A stretch of 64,000 nt of DNA from Vibrio gallaecicus (GTDB lineage Bacteria > Pseudomonadota > Gammaproteobacteria > Enterobacterales > Vibrionaceae): the NCBI RefSeq assembly GCF_024347495.1, contig NZ_AP025490.1:2976001-3040000 (forward strand), given 5' to 3'. Positions 17,082 to 25,309 of the stretch are shown here, one piece after another. Each line of letters begins with the position of its first letter. Positions within the stretch are counted from its first letter, which is position 1. Under the pieces are notes generated by a model. The model was given only the letters and a program-made list of their open reading frames with translations. It did not search any database and had not been told where the DNA came from. The position numbers were made by a program, and so were the translations under genes.

Positions 17082-18650
17082 TTATTTCACTCGATCAATT
17101 TCTCGGTGAACTTGATTAAGTGACTTAGCCCAAGGACCTAAATTCTGTAGATCTTTAGGTAATGTTTCTACTGAATCTCGAGCAACTTGTATGGTTGGAT
17201 AATCTTGGTAAACAATTATGAACCACTCAGCTCCATTTCTTACCGTTGGATAAATTCTGGCTTGCTCTTGAATACTATATTGCTCAATAAATGATTGAAC
17301 ATCTTCTAAAGAAGTCATCGCACCAAGTTGTAATGTATAAGCTCTCGGTGACAATGCTTTCAGCTCTTCCCTAGCAAAAGAAAAAGTAATCGTTTTATTC
17401 GGTGCTGTTTCTTGCTCGTTAACACCTTCAACTTGAACGACAGCATCACTACTAGAAGGGTTTATAGGCTGTTGAACATTGTCTTGATTAGTTACCTGCT
17501 GCTGAACGTTATTTTCAGGCACAAGCACGGACACCGTATTCTCTTCAACCGCAGCTTCTATCGTACTGGTATCAACACTTTCTGGCTTATCATCTAGCAA
17601 AGCATCAACTACATCAGAGGTAATAACTACGCGCTGCTGATCTTGAGAAACAGTACCAACTCCAGCCATATCTTCAATAATTACAGGAGGTAAAGCTGAT
17701 GAATCATCCGTTGCCCCTTTATAACTTGGGTCAAGTAATTGCCCGTTGGAATGGTTTTGAGAGCTTTCAACTTTAAGATCTTCTGAATCATCATTAGCAA
17801 CTTCTAACGTTGGAATTGCCGTTTGTTCTGCTGGGGAAATCAAGGCTTGAGCCTTATCATCTGGTGTTGGTTGATTCAACATCCACCAGTACCCTCCTCC
17901 AATAACCACCAAAAGCAAAGTAACCAATATTGCTATCGTGGTTGGTGACCCAATGATCGAACGAATAATAATCCTTTTTTCCACTTTCAACTCTCCTAGA
18001 GCCATAAGGTCGCCGGGGATAGGCTTAGTTTTTTTAAAAGCTGAACGCACTCTCTTTTCAGAATCATCATCTACATAACGAACAACCAAAGATTCAAAAA
18101 ACTGCTCTGCTTCCACTTGAGAAAGCGTATCGATTTCTAGATCAATAGGCTTGTGGTCTTGCCCATAACTTAAGCGAGTCAATAAAGCATCTAAATTGCC
18201 CAACTCGGAAAACAAGACAATATTAATATTCCAAAGAGGGTTTGCTTGAGCTTCGAGTACTAACATCCAAAGCTCGGATACCAAGACTTCTGTCAATTGA
18301 TGAGCATCATCGATCACAATGACCACATCGCACGATTCCCCATCTAATAACCGGGTTAAGCTATCTGATAAAGAGTCTTGCTGGTTAAAGAGAGGATCTG
18401 AGACGATTTGACTAAGAAGTAAAGCACGACGTTGTTGGTCATCTTGGCTGGGGTGACACAAGAGAAGACATTGGTTTTGTTCACTCGCCCACGCTTCAAG
18501 GTAGCGTTGCGCTAACCAAGATTTACCGGAGCCAGGTTGACCAGCCACCGTTACTAAATTAGAACCAAAATTAGTAAGCAGCTGCAATCTCTCAAGCAAT
18601 TCAACTTGAGATTCTAATTCCAACACTCTTACTTCATGAGCCAAACTCAT
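17082..18650 (-). CDS. damX: Cell-division protein DamX (AAA+ ATPase with SPOR domain)
   Basis: A 522-residue inner-membrane protein. An N-terminal ATPase module has a Walker A GQPGSGKS at residues 37-44 and a Walker B-like VVIVIDDAH near 110-120. A single transmembrane helix (about 235-257) is followed by a long low-complexity periplasmic stretch rich in Val, Asp and Gln, then a C-terminal SPOR domain (about 430-515) that binds denuded septal peptidoglycan. In E. coli DamX lacks the complete ATPase; the ExeA-like ATPase version is normal in Vibrio. It lies 76 bases after aroB in the aroK-aroB-damX-dam order. Confidence 0.9.
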   Translation of the reverse strand: MSLAHEVRVLELESQVELLERLQLLTNFGSNLVTVAGQPGSGKSWLAQRYLEAWASEQNQCLLLCHPSQDDQQRRALLLSQIVSDPLFNQQDSLSDSLTRLLDGESCDVVIVIDDAHQLTEVLVSELWMLVLEAQANPLWNINIVLFSELGNLDALLTRLSYGQDHKPIDLEIDTLSQVEAEQFFESLVVRYVDDDSEKRVRSAFKKTKPIPGDLMALGELKVEKRIIIRSIIGSPTTIAILVTLLLVVIGGGYWWMLNQPTPDDKAQALISPAEQTAIPTLEVANDDSEDLKVESSQNHSNGQLLDPSYKGATDDSSALPPVIIEDMAGVGTVSQDQQRVVITSDVVDALLDDKPESVDTSTIEAAVEENTVSVLVPENNVQQQVTNQDNVQQPINPSSSDAVVQVEGVNEQETAPNKTITFSFAREELKALSPRAYTLQLGAMTSLEDVQSFIEQYSIQEQARIYPTVRNGAEWFIIVYQDYPTIQVARDSVETLPKDLQNLGPWAKSLNQVHREIDRVK

Positions 18651-18726
18651 TGGATATCCTTACTGATAAAGTTGATCAGTAAACAGGGTTAGCTGCTAGG
18701 TATACCCCAACAGCTTAACAACCAAA

Positions 18727-19815
18727 CTAAAGTGTACGGCAGAAATCGATTGCTTGCTCAATGATATCTTGAGGCACATCAGCAACAACTTCAGCAGTAC
18801 CAATTCCTGTTGGTAAAACCAAACGTAATTGACCAGAGAGCACTTTTTTATCTCTCATCATATGCTTCATGAAGTCATCAAAAGACATACTTTCTGGTGT
18901 ATGGATTGGTAGCTTTGCATTCTTGAGTATAGAAATAATTCGTTCAAGTTGCTCCTGCGAAATCAAACCTTGTAATTGAGCTGTTTTCGCAGCCATTACA
19001 GTACCTGAAGACACAGCTTCACCGTGTAACCAATTACCATAGCCTAGTTCTGCTTCGATCGCATGACCAAATGTATGACCTAGGTTCAATAACGCTCTGA
19101 TTCCTGACTCTTTTTCATCTAGAGCCACCACTTCAGCCTTAATTGCACAACAACGGGCAATCGCAGTGATCAAAGCTTGCTCATCTAGTTGATAAAGTCT
19201 TTCTAAGTTATCTTCTAACCAAGAGAAAAAAGCATCGTCATAAATAATGCCGTACTTAATCACTTCAGCGATACCAGCCGCAAACTCACGCTCAGGCAGG
19301 GTAGATAAACACTCAATATCGATAACAACAGATTTGGGCTGATAAAATGCCCCGATCATATTCTTACCAAGTGGATGGTTAACTGCTGTTTTTCCGCCGA
19401 CAGAAGAATCTACTTGGGAAAGCAATGTTGTAGGGATTTGAACAAAATCTATACCACGTTGGTAACAAGCTGCGGCAAAACCCACCAAATCACCAATAAC
19501 ACCACCACCTAAAGCAATTACGACCACATCGCGGCTGTAATTCCCTTCAAGCATGTAATTCATCACTGAATTGAACGTTTCAAGCGTCTTGTACTGTTCA
19601 CCATCAGGCAGCTCTAAGAGAGAAGCTTGACAGCCAACGTGTTCAAGTAAAGAAAGAATTTTATCTGCATACAGTGGAGCAACCGTTACATTGCTAATAA
19701 CAACTACTTTCTGCTTTTTCGATAAAAAAGAAAGGTACGCCGGGTCATTAAATAACCCGGCGCCGATAGAGATTGGGTAGCTACGCTCAGCTAGATTGAC
19801 CGTAATCCGTTCCAT
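18727..19815 (-). CDS. aroB: 3-dehydroquinate synthase
   Basis: A 362-residue NAD- and zinc-dependent enzyme converting DAHP to 3-dehydroquinate, step two of the shikimate pathway. Seen are the NAD-binding stretch DGEQYKTLE and [14 protein letters not shown], the substrate-binding [17 protein letters not shown], and the zinc ligand region [10 protein letters not shown]. Length is typical. It lies 24 bases after aroK, so the two are co-transcribed. Confidence 0.97.
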   Translation of the reverse strand: MERITVNLAERSYPISIGAGLFNDPAYLSFLSKKQKVVVISNVTVAPLYADKILSLLEHVGCQASLLELPDGEQYKTLETFNSVMNYMLEGNYSRDVVVIALGGGVIGDLVGFAAACYQRGIDFVQIPTTLLSQVDSSVGGKTAVNHPLGKNMIGAFYQPKSVVIDIECLSTLPEREFAAGIAEVIKYGIIYDDAFFSWLEDNLERLYQLDEQALITAIARCCAIKAEVVALDEKESGIRALLNLGHTFGHAIEAELGYGNWLHGEAVSSGTVMAAKTAQLQGLISQEQLERIISILKNAKLPIHTPESMSFDDFMKHMMRDKKVLSGQLRLVLPTGIGTAEVVADVPQDIIEQAIDFCRTL

Positions 19816-19839
19816 GGTTTTGCTCTCCGAAAAATGAAC

Positions 19840-20358
19840 TTAACGTTCTTCTAGCATTTTTACGATCTGGTTGGCTACCACTTTTGCACTTTGATCATCA
19901 GTACGAACGGTATAATCCGCGACTTCTTCGTAAAGTGTATTACGTGATATCGCTAGGTCTTCTAGGACGTCGCGAGGATTGTCTGTTTGAAGTAAAGGAC
20001 GCTTCTTGTCGCGGTTAGTGCGAGCAAGTTGCTTTTCAATCGTTGTTTCTAAATATACAACGATGCCTCGTGCAGATAGACGGTTACGGTTTTCTTTGCT
20101 CATTACTGAACCACCGCCTGTCGCTAGAACAATACCTTGCTCTTCCGTCAGATCGTTGATTACAGATTCTTCGCGTTTACGGAAACCTTCCTCTCCCTCA
20201 ACATCAAATACCCAAGCGATATCAGCGCCAGTGCGCTCTTCGATTACAGTATCAGAGTCTAAAAACTCCATGTGAAGTTGGGAAGCTAGGTGTCTACCAA
20301 TTGTACTTTTGCCGGCGCCCATTGGGCCAACAAGAAAAATATTGCGTTTCTCAGCCAT
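19840..20358 (-). CDS. aroK: Shikimate kinase I
   Basis: A 172-residue kinase phosphorylating shikimate at the 3-OH. The P-loop GPMGAGKST is at residues 11-19; [18 protein letters not shown] and ATGGGSV form the shikimate site. It matches AroK in length and leads the aroK-aroB-damX series. A structured stretch lies between pilQ and this gene. Confidence 0.96.
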   Translation of the reverse strand: MAEKRNIFLVGPMGAGKSTIGRHLASQLHMEFLDSDTVIEERTGADIAWVFDVEGEEGFRKREESVINDLTEEQGIVLATGGGSVMSKENRNRLSARGIVVYLETTIEKQLARTNRDKKRPLLQTDNPRDVLEDLAISRNTLYEEVADYTVRTDDQSAKVVANQIVKMLEER

Positions 20359-20425
20359 GTTTTTAGCAGTAATTTACAACGTTAATTCAATGACATCGCC
20401 ACAAGGCAGGTCAGCACTCGTACTG

Positions 20426-20502
20426 AAATAAAAAGGCCTGTGGCACCGATTCCTCACAGATAATTCGTGATAAGACCCGAAATTATCAAGGTTAGGTGCC
20501 AC
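20426..20502 (-). other. Structured RNA or terminator between pilQ and aroK
   Basis: On the minus strand GTGGCACC (20495-20502) pairs with GGTGCCAC (20440-20447). Inside lies a second stem of GATAATT with AATTATC, and just after the outer stem comes AGGCCTTTTTATTTC. The two nested stems with a terminal T-run look more elaborate than a plain terminator. It may end pilMNOPQ transcription or act as an aroK leader. Confidence 0.55.
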
Positions 20503-20534
20503 TAATGCAACTTTATTTTTAATCTAATTGTTCA

Positions 20535-22253
20535 TTACTGAATCACAACTTTAGGTGTAACGAAGATCAGCAGCTCACTTTTACCAACATTTTCATAGCT
20601 ACGACTAAATAATGCGCCAAGTAAAGGAAGGTCCCCGAGCAAAGGTACTTTATCCACAGTGTTGGTTACACTGTGTTGAAAGATACCGCCAAGAACAACC
20701 GTTTCCCCATTATTAACAAGCACTTGCGTTCCTATCCTCTGTGTATCGATCGCTATCGCTTCACCAGTACCAGTCTTAACAACTTGACCAGGTCTATCTT
20801 GGGTTACGCTTAAATCCAAGACCAATCGATTGTCAGGGGTAATTTGCGGTGTGACTTTCAAGCTTAAAACCGCTTTCTTAAATGCGACCGATGTAGCACC
20901 ACTAGATGAAGACTCCAAGTAAGGTATTTCAGTACCTTGCTCAATATAAGCGGGTTTCTTATTCGTCGTAATTAAACGCGGGCTCGAAATGATTTCAGCT
21001 TTAGATTCTTGCTGTAGTGCTGATAGCTCTAAATCAAGCAGAGTATCTGACCCTAGTTTAGCAACTTGAAAAGCAATACTTGAAGCATTCGGTGAGGTCG
21101 CACCTAAGTTAACATTTAAGAAATCATCGATCGGTAATCCACCGCCTCCTTCTTCACCATCACCGCCGCCGCCATCGTAGAGACCAATAGTCGCTAGGTT
21201 ACTCTCTATAGAGCCCCCTATGGTGTTGTTTCCATTTGTCGAGGATATGCCCCATCGGACCCCTAACTCATCAAGGTTGCCCTCTGTAACCGTTACAATA
21301 CGAGCTTCAATTTGTACCTGTTTAACCGGTATATCAAGTGACTCAACAATTTCACGAATAACGGCAATATTTTCAGGTAACTCTCTCAACAATAAGGAGT
21401 TAGTTCTCTCATCTATCGTGATTGAACCACGCTCAGAAAGCATGCTCACGGTACTATCACCACCAATCATTTCTGCGATTTCAGAAGCCTTAGCAAAATT
21501 AATTTTTACAATTTCAGACTTCAACTCTCCCAGCTCTTCTTCAAGTCGTGATTTTTCTAAAGCTTGCTGCTCTCTCAAATCAAGTTCAGCTTTAGGTGCG
21601 ACTAAAATAACATTGCCGTCAACTCGTTTATCAAGCCCCTTAACCTGTAAAATAATATCAAGTACTTGCTGCCAAGGAACGCCATCCAATCTTAAAGTTA
21701 GGTTTCCAGAAACCGAGTCTGAAACCACTAAGTTAAAGCTGTTGTAGTCGGCAATAAGTTGGAGAACATTTCGCACAGGAATGTCCTGAAAGTTAATTGA
21801 GATTAATTTACCTTCTTTCTCAAGAATACTTTTTTCAACAGCAGGAGCATCTTCTTCTAGCTTACTTATTACTACCTCAATGAATCGACCTTTAAGTGTA
21901 TATTCGTAATGATAGTCTTGACCGATAGACGCTAATAAACGTGTACTCGGTGATTCACGAAATACTTCAATCGTATCCACAAGAGTCGAAAAATCTTTTA
22001 CATCAAGCATATACAGCTTGTCGTCTGCCACTTGAGTACTTAATAACTCAATACTTAACCCTTCTTGTGCTCGCTGCACATCAACCACTGTTGAGCTACT
22101 TTCAAGTTCGATAATGATCACGGCATCTTTATCTTTATTTAGCCTAAAATCGATACTCTTTAATTCATTGGAAGACGTTTCAGCTTGCGTCACTAACGCA
22201 AAGCTCAAGGCAACAAAGAGTAAAACACTCTGAAAAACCTTATTCATATTCAC
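20535..22253 (-). CDS. pilQ: Type IV pilus secretin
   Basis: A 572-residue outer-membrane secretin. A signal peptide (ending near VTQAE) is followed by an N-terminal AMIN-like domain, an STN/secretin N0-N1 region with NFQDIPVRNVLQLIADY near 160, and the C-terminal secretin barrel whose signature VPLLGDLPLLGALF is near the end. PilQ forms the gate for pilus fibres and, in competent Vibrio, DNA uptake. A GTG at 22253 has an AAAGGAAT ribosome binding site seven bases upstream. An ATG six bases inside and another 18 bases upstream lack good spacing. A long Gly/Asp/Glu-rich loop (GGGGDGEEGGGG) near residue 370 is unusual but lies in a variable part. Confidence 0.93.
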   Translation of the reverse strand: MNMNKVFQSVLLFVALSFALVTQAETSSNELKSIDFRLNKDKDAVIIIELESSSTVVDVQRAQEGLSIELLSTQVADDKLYMLDVKDFSTLVDTIEVFRESPSTRLLASIGQDYHYEYTLKGRFIEVVISKLEEDAPAVEKSILEKEGKLISINFQDIPVRNVLQLIADYNSFNLVVSDSVSGNLTLRLDGVPWQQVLDIILQVKGLDKRVDGNVILVAPKAELDLREQQALEKSRLEEELGELKSEIVKINFAKASEIAEMIGGDSTVSMLSERGSITIDERTNSLLLRELPENIAVIREIVESLDIPVKQVQIEARIVTVTEGNLDELGVRWGISSTNGNNTIGGSIESNLATIGLYDGGGGDGEEGGGGLPIDDFLNVNLGATSPNASSIAFQVAKLGSDTLLDLELSALQQESKAEIISSPRLITTNKKPAYIEQGTEIPYLESSSSGATSVAFKKAVLSLKVTPQITPDNRLVLDLSVTQDRPGQVVKTGTGEAIAIDTQRIGTQVLVNNGETVVLGGIFQHSVTNTVDKVPLLGDLPLLGALFSRSYENVGKSELLIFVTPKVVIQ

Positions 22254-22306
22254 AGCTATTCCTTTAATCATAATTAAATCTCATATCCACATCGTGTGAA
22301 ATTGGG

Positions 22307-22822
22307 TCACTTCAAAGCGAGCTTGACGTTACGTTTATGCCAACAACCTAGACCATCTGGAAGGGTTTCATTTATCAGTACATATTTACTGGTCACTTTT
22401 GTTACGCGACCGTTATTCAACCCAATGAACTGACCTTTTTGAATTTTCACCACATTACCAACAGGAGTTTGAACTAATCCAGAAACAGTAGAACCGCTTC
22501 CCATGACCCCTTTTAAACGCAGTTTACTAAGTGGGTATTTTTCCAACTTCCCATTTTTAGAACGATAACTTGGCTGCCAACAGTCTTTTTTAACAATTGG
22601 CTGGTCTTGCACAATCGCTTCTTTGGGTAAAACAAAAGGTCCTCTAGATATTTTCGGATCGTAAGTTGCAGCAATAAATTCGGCAGCTGGTTTTAACTGA
22701 GCAACTTCTTTTCTTGCTTGCTCCTCAACCTTTGATACATATTCTTCCAAGGAATCTTGATTCGCTTTACAACCTACAAGCATTAATATCAGGCTCAAAT
22801 AAGCCAGTTTACTGGGCTTCAT
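22307..22822 (-). CDS. pilP: Type IV pilus inner-membrane lipoprotein
   Basis: A 171-residue lipoprotein. The signal peptide MKPSKLAYLSLILMLVGC ends in a lipobox with Cys18. PilP sits in the inner membrane, binds PilN/PilO and reaches the N0 domain of PilQ; the C-terminal beta domain with KLRLKGVMGSGSTVSGLVQT is characteristic. The ATG at 22822 overlaps the end of pilO by 14 bases and has GGAGG six bases upstream, so translational coupling is likely. An upstream in-frame start would destroy the lipoprotein signal. Confidence 0.93.
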   Translation of the reverse strand: MKPSKLAYLSLILMLVGCKANQDSLEEYVSKVEEQARKEVAQLKPAAEFIAATYDPKISRGPFVLPKEAIVQDQPIVKKDCWQPSYRSKNGKLEKYPLSKLRLKGVMGSGSTVSGLVQTPVGNVVKIQKGQFIGLNNGRVTKVTSKYVLINETLPDGLGCWHKRNVKLALK

Positions 22823-23402
22823 CTCTGACCTCCGGTTTAAACTGGTAGGTATAAGCTCTGACACGAAAGTGAAGCGTGCTACTTTCTTGGCTCACTCGTT
22901 GCCAATTCACATCGTCAAAACTGATAATTCTTGGTAGCTTGGCAATTGCTGCGGAAAAATCACCAATTTCATGGTAATCACCCGTTAGTTCGATATTGAG
23001 GGGTAAGCGATAAAGAAACTCTTTATTTTGTTTTTCTCCCCAATCAATGCGAGTAAAAGTCAGCTTATTATCCAGCCCCAGTTCATTAACCGCAGCCAAC
23101 ATGCTTGCCAACTCTTTTTGAACAGGCAATTGCTGCAGTAAGTAGTCATAACGGCTAGTTAACTCATTTAGCTGCTTTTGCAGTTGAGGCAAGGTGGCAA
23201 CTTTATTCGCTTTAATTCGCAACGTCGTTTTCAATGTTTGCTCTTGTTGCTTTAGCCCCTCTAACTCATCATTTTGTGGCATCAAATAAAACCAAACGCC
23301 AAAACCTTGGATAATGAACATCAGTAATAAAACCACGAGCACTTGAGGAAATAACGGCCACTCTGTAATTTCATCAATATCAAGTTCTTGTAAACTAACC
23401 AT
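22809..23402 (-). CDS. pilO: Type IV pilus alignment subcomplex protein PilO
   Basis: A 197-residue inner-membrane protein: a short cytosolic N-terminus, one transmembrane helix (about 20-42), a coiled coil (about 47-95) and a periplasmic ferredoxin-like domain. It dimerises with PilN and links the cytoplasmic ring to PilP/PilQ. It overlaps pilN by 8 bases and pilP by 14. Confidence 0.93.
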   Translation of the reverse strand: MVSLQELDIDEITEWPLFPQVLVVLLLMFIIQGFGVWFYLMPQNDELEGLKQQEQTLKTTLRIKANKVATLPQLQKQLNELTSRYDYLLQQLPVQKELASMLAAVNELGLDNKLTFTRIDWGEKQNKEFLYRLPLNIELTGDYHEIGDFSAAIAKLPRIISFDDVNWQRVSQESSTLHFRVRAYTYQFKPEVRDEAQ

Positions 23403-24099
23403 TCGAGACCTCCTGATTCACGAGGTATACCATCTGATTAGGTGCTAGCTTACTAACGTCCATAGAGAGGTATTGTTCATTGGCTATCGACGGCGCTTTC
23501 ATTGCCGACTTCTTAGCTGTTGTATCGGCAGCTTCAAGAGGTTTTTGCAAAGATATAGGCGTAAACATGAAAGAGACTTTGAACGTCTGAAACTCTTTAT
23601 TAAAGCGTTCTTTGTTATGTACGATGGAGTGCATCTCAACATCACTTAAAGACTCTGAACGTTCAAGGTTGTCTAACATCGTTGCTAAACGAGCCGTACT
23701 ATCACTGATCCCTGACATTTCAACTTCTTGACCATTCATCTTAATTTTATCGACATAAACACCTTCAGGGACTAGGTTCGGCATTAAGTTCATGAACTCT
23801 GTCGTTTTATTTCTTCCCGACTGAAGAGACTCAACCACATCTAAACGAGTCAGAATCGATTTGTGTTCTTGTTCTGCCACTTTTAATGATTGGATCTGGG
23901 TATCGAGTTGAGCAATGTATTGCTGCAAATAGTTCAAGCGAGCTTGTTGCTCGGATTTCTGCTCATGAAAGTAGTTACCCACCATCCACTGCGCAATCAC
24001 GGCCGCTAGGGTTCCTAGCACAACAAGGTTGATAAAACGTTTTTTATGTTGAGCCCGGATCTCATCACGCCAAGGCAATAAGTTAACTTGATGCAACAT
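23395..24099 (-). CDS. pilN: Type IV pilus alignment subcomplex protein PilN
   Basis: A 234-residue protein. The N-terminal INLLPWR-type motif (HQVNLLPWRDEIR, residues 3-15) binds PilM; a transmembrane helix follows (about 24-43), then a coiled coil and a periplasmic ferredoxin-like domain. A C-terminal tail of about 50 residues beyond the usual domain (from KPLEAADTTAKKS) makes it longer than typical PilN (about 180-200). It overlaps pilM by 17 bases and pilO by 8, so the operon is translationally coupled. Confidence 0.92.
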   Translation of the reverse strand: MLHQVNLLPWRDEIRAQHKKRFINLVVLGTLAAVIAQWMVGNYFHEQKSEQQARLNYLQQYIAQLDTQIQSLKVAEQEHKSILTRLDVVESLQSGRNKTTEFMNLMPNLVPEGVYVDKIKMNGQEVEMSGISDSTARLATMLDNLERSESLSDVEMHSIVHNKERFNKEFQTFKVSFMFTPISLQKPLEAADTTAKKSAMKAPSIANEQYLSMDVSKLAPNQMVYLVNQEVSNG

Positions 24100-25105
24100 G
24101 CTTCACCTCTCCCCATTTAAGCCCACTGATAGCCATTCCAGCAGCGATGCCAAAACTTTGCCAGTCAGTATGCATGCGACGTTTTTTAGATAATTTATTC
24201 TCAAATAGAGAAAGAGGGTTCAGAAGCTCACAACTCAAACCTAACTGCCTTTCGAGCTCTTCAATTAGCATTGGTGTATTTGCACTTTCCCCCATCAACC
24301 AAATTCCAGAAAGAGGGTGCGTAGAGTTAACTGAAGAATAAAGTTGTAGTTGCCGCTTTAGCTTCTCAATGAAATCATTTATGTATTTTTGATTTTCTTC
24401 GGCACTACCAAATGCACTCGCAGGGTGACCTTCGCCCGTTGAGTTTGTTGAGTGGCTACCAAATGAAATGTCTTTATAAAAAGAAGAACCACCCTGGGGC
24501 ATAATCCCCAAAGACAGTTGATTCAGCCCTACATCAACAAGTAGCCAATTTTTTTTATCTGGATTTAACTGAGACGCTAATTGCCAGATATTCAATAACC
24601 CATGAGCATGAATAGCCACAACAACAGGTTCTAGCCCTGCTTTCTTTATAGCCAAAGACCGACTTTCTACGACTTCTTTTCGAGTCGCGTAGACCTGATA
24701 GCTTGTCGTTGAACTTTTACCAAAGCGTTTTTCTTCAACTTTGACGAAATCTAAACTGAGGTCTTCGATTGGAAATGGAGATTGATGAGCGAAGGTTTGG
24801 TAAATAGAGAACTCTTTTTCTCTATCTTCCAGTTCGCTTTCAATTTGAAGTACTTTGCTAATAACAGAATTGTCAGGGATGGAAATGGCGACCTTTCGAC
24901 TAAACAAAGGTAACTCTTTTTTAAGTTCTTTGAGTTTCTTTACAATTTTCTGATACTCGAAGGTATGATTATCAGAGAAAATGTCGTCCGAAATAGGAAG
25001 CTCTTTATATCCAATTAATGCATATAACTCCCCTACGGGTTTGAGAACCACGGCTTTAATACTGTGGCTACTTATATCTATACCGATGACTGATGATGAA
25101 CCCAT
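24083..25105 (-). CDS. pilM: Type IV pilus actin-like ATPase PilM
   Basis: A 340-residue cytoplasmic FtsA/actin-like protein forming the inner ring that binds the PilN N-terminus. The phosphate-1 loop GIDISSHSIKAVVL (residues 8-21) and LVDVGLNQLSLGI are nucleotide-binding blocks. The ATG at 25105 has AGGAGCTAGG upstream. It is the first gene of pilMNOPQ, divergent from mrcA as in most gamma-proteobacteria; the 204-bp gap holds both promoters. Confidence 0.94.
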   Translation of the reverse strand: MGSSSVIGIDISSHSIKAVVLKPVGELYALIGYKELPISDDIFSDNHTFEYQKIVKKLKELKKELPLFSRKVAISIPDNSVISKVLQIESELEDREKEFSIYQTFAHQSPFPIEDLSLDFVKVEEKRFGKSSTTSYQVYATRKEVVESRSLAIKKAGLEPVVVAIHAHGLLNIWQLASQLNPDKKNWLLVDVGLNQLSLGIMPQGGSSFYKDISFGSHSTNSTGEGHPASAFGSAEENQKYINDFIEKLKRQLQLYSSVNSTHPLSGIWLMGESANTPMLIEELERQLGLSCELLNPLSLFENKLSKKRRMHTDWQSFGIAAGMAISGLKWGEVKHVASS

Positions 25106-25309
25106 TTTACCTAGCTCCTAAAGCCTCGACTTGAGACAATGGTCTAACATTATCTATGTCTTAACTTTTTATTGAGTTAGCTTATCGTTGGCTTAGTTCT
25201 AAGGGGTTGAGATTATTAGTTAAATAAGCGTTAATAAACGAAAGCTAATTTTTAGCCTAGAGTACAAGAGATTGCTGCCTATCAGCCTTAACAAATCAGG
25301 GATTATCCG

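Noticed and set aside
18660..18682. TTACTGAT/ATCAGTAA hairpin between aroB and damX
   Set aside because: AT-rich eight-pair stem without a T-run; unlikely to terminate.
21220..21747. A 175-codon plus-strand frame inside pilQ
   Set aside because: Antisense shadow of a conserved secretin; composition is Ser/Thr-rich as expected from the opposite strand.
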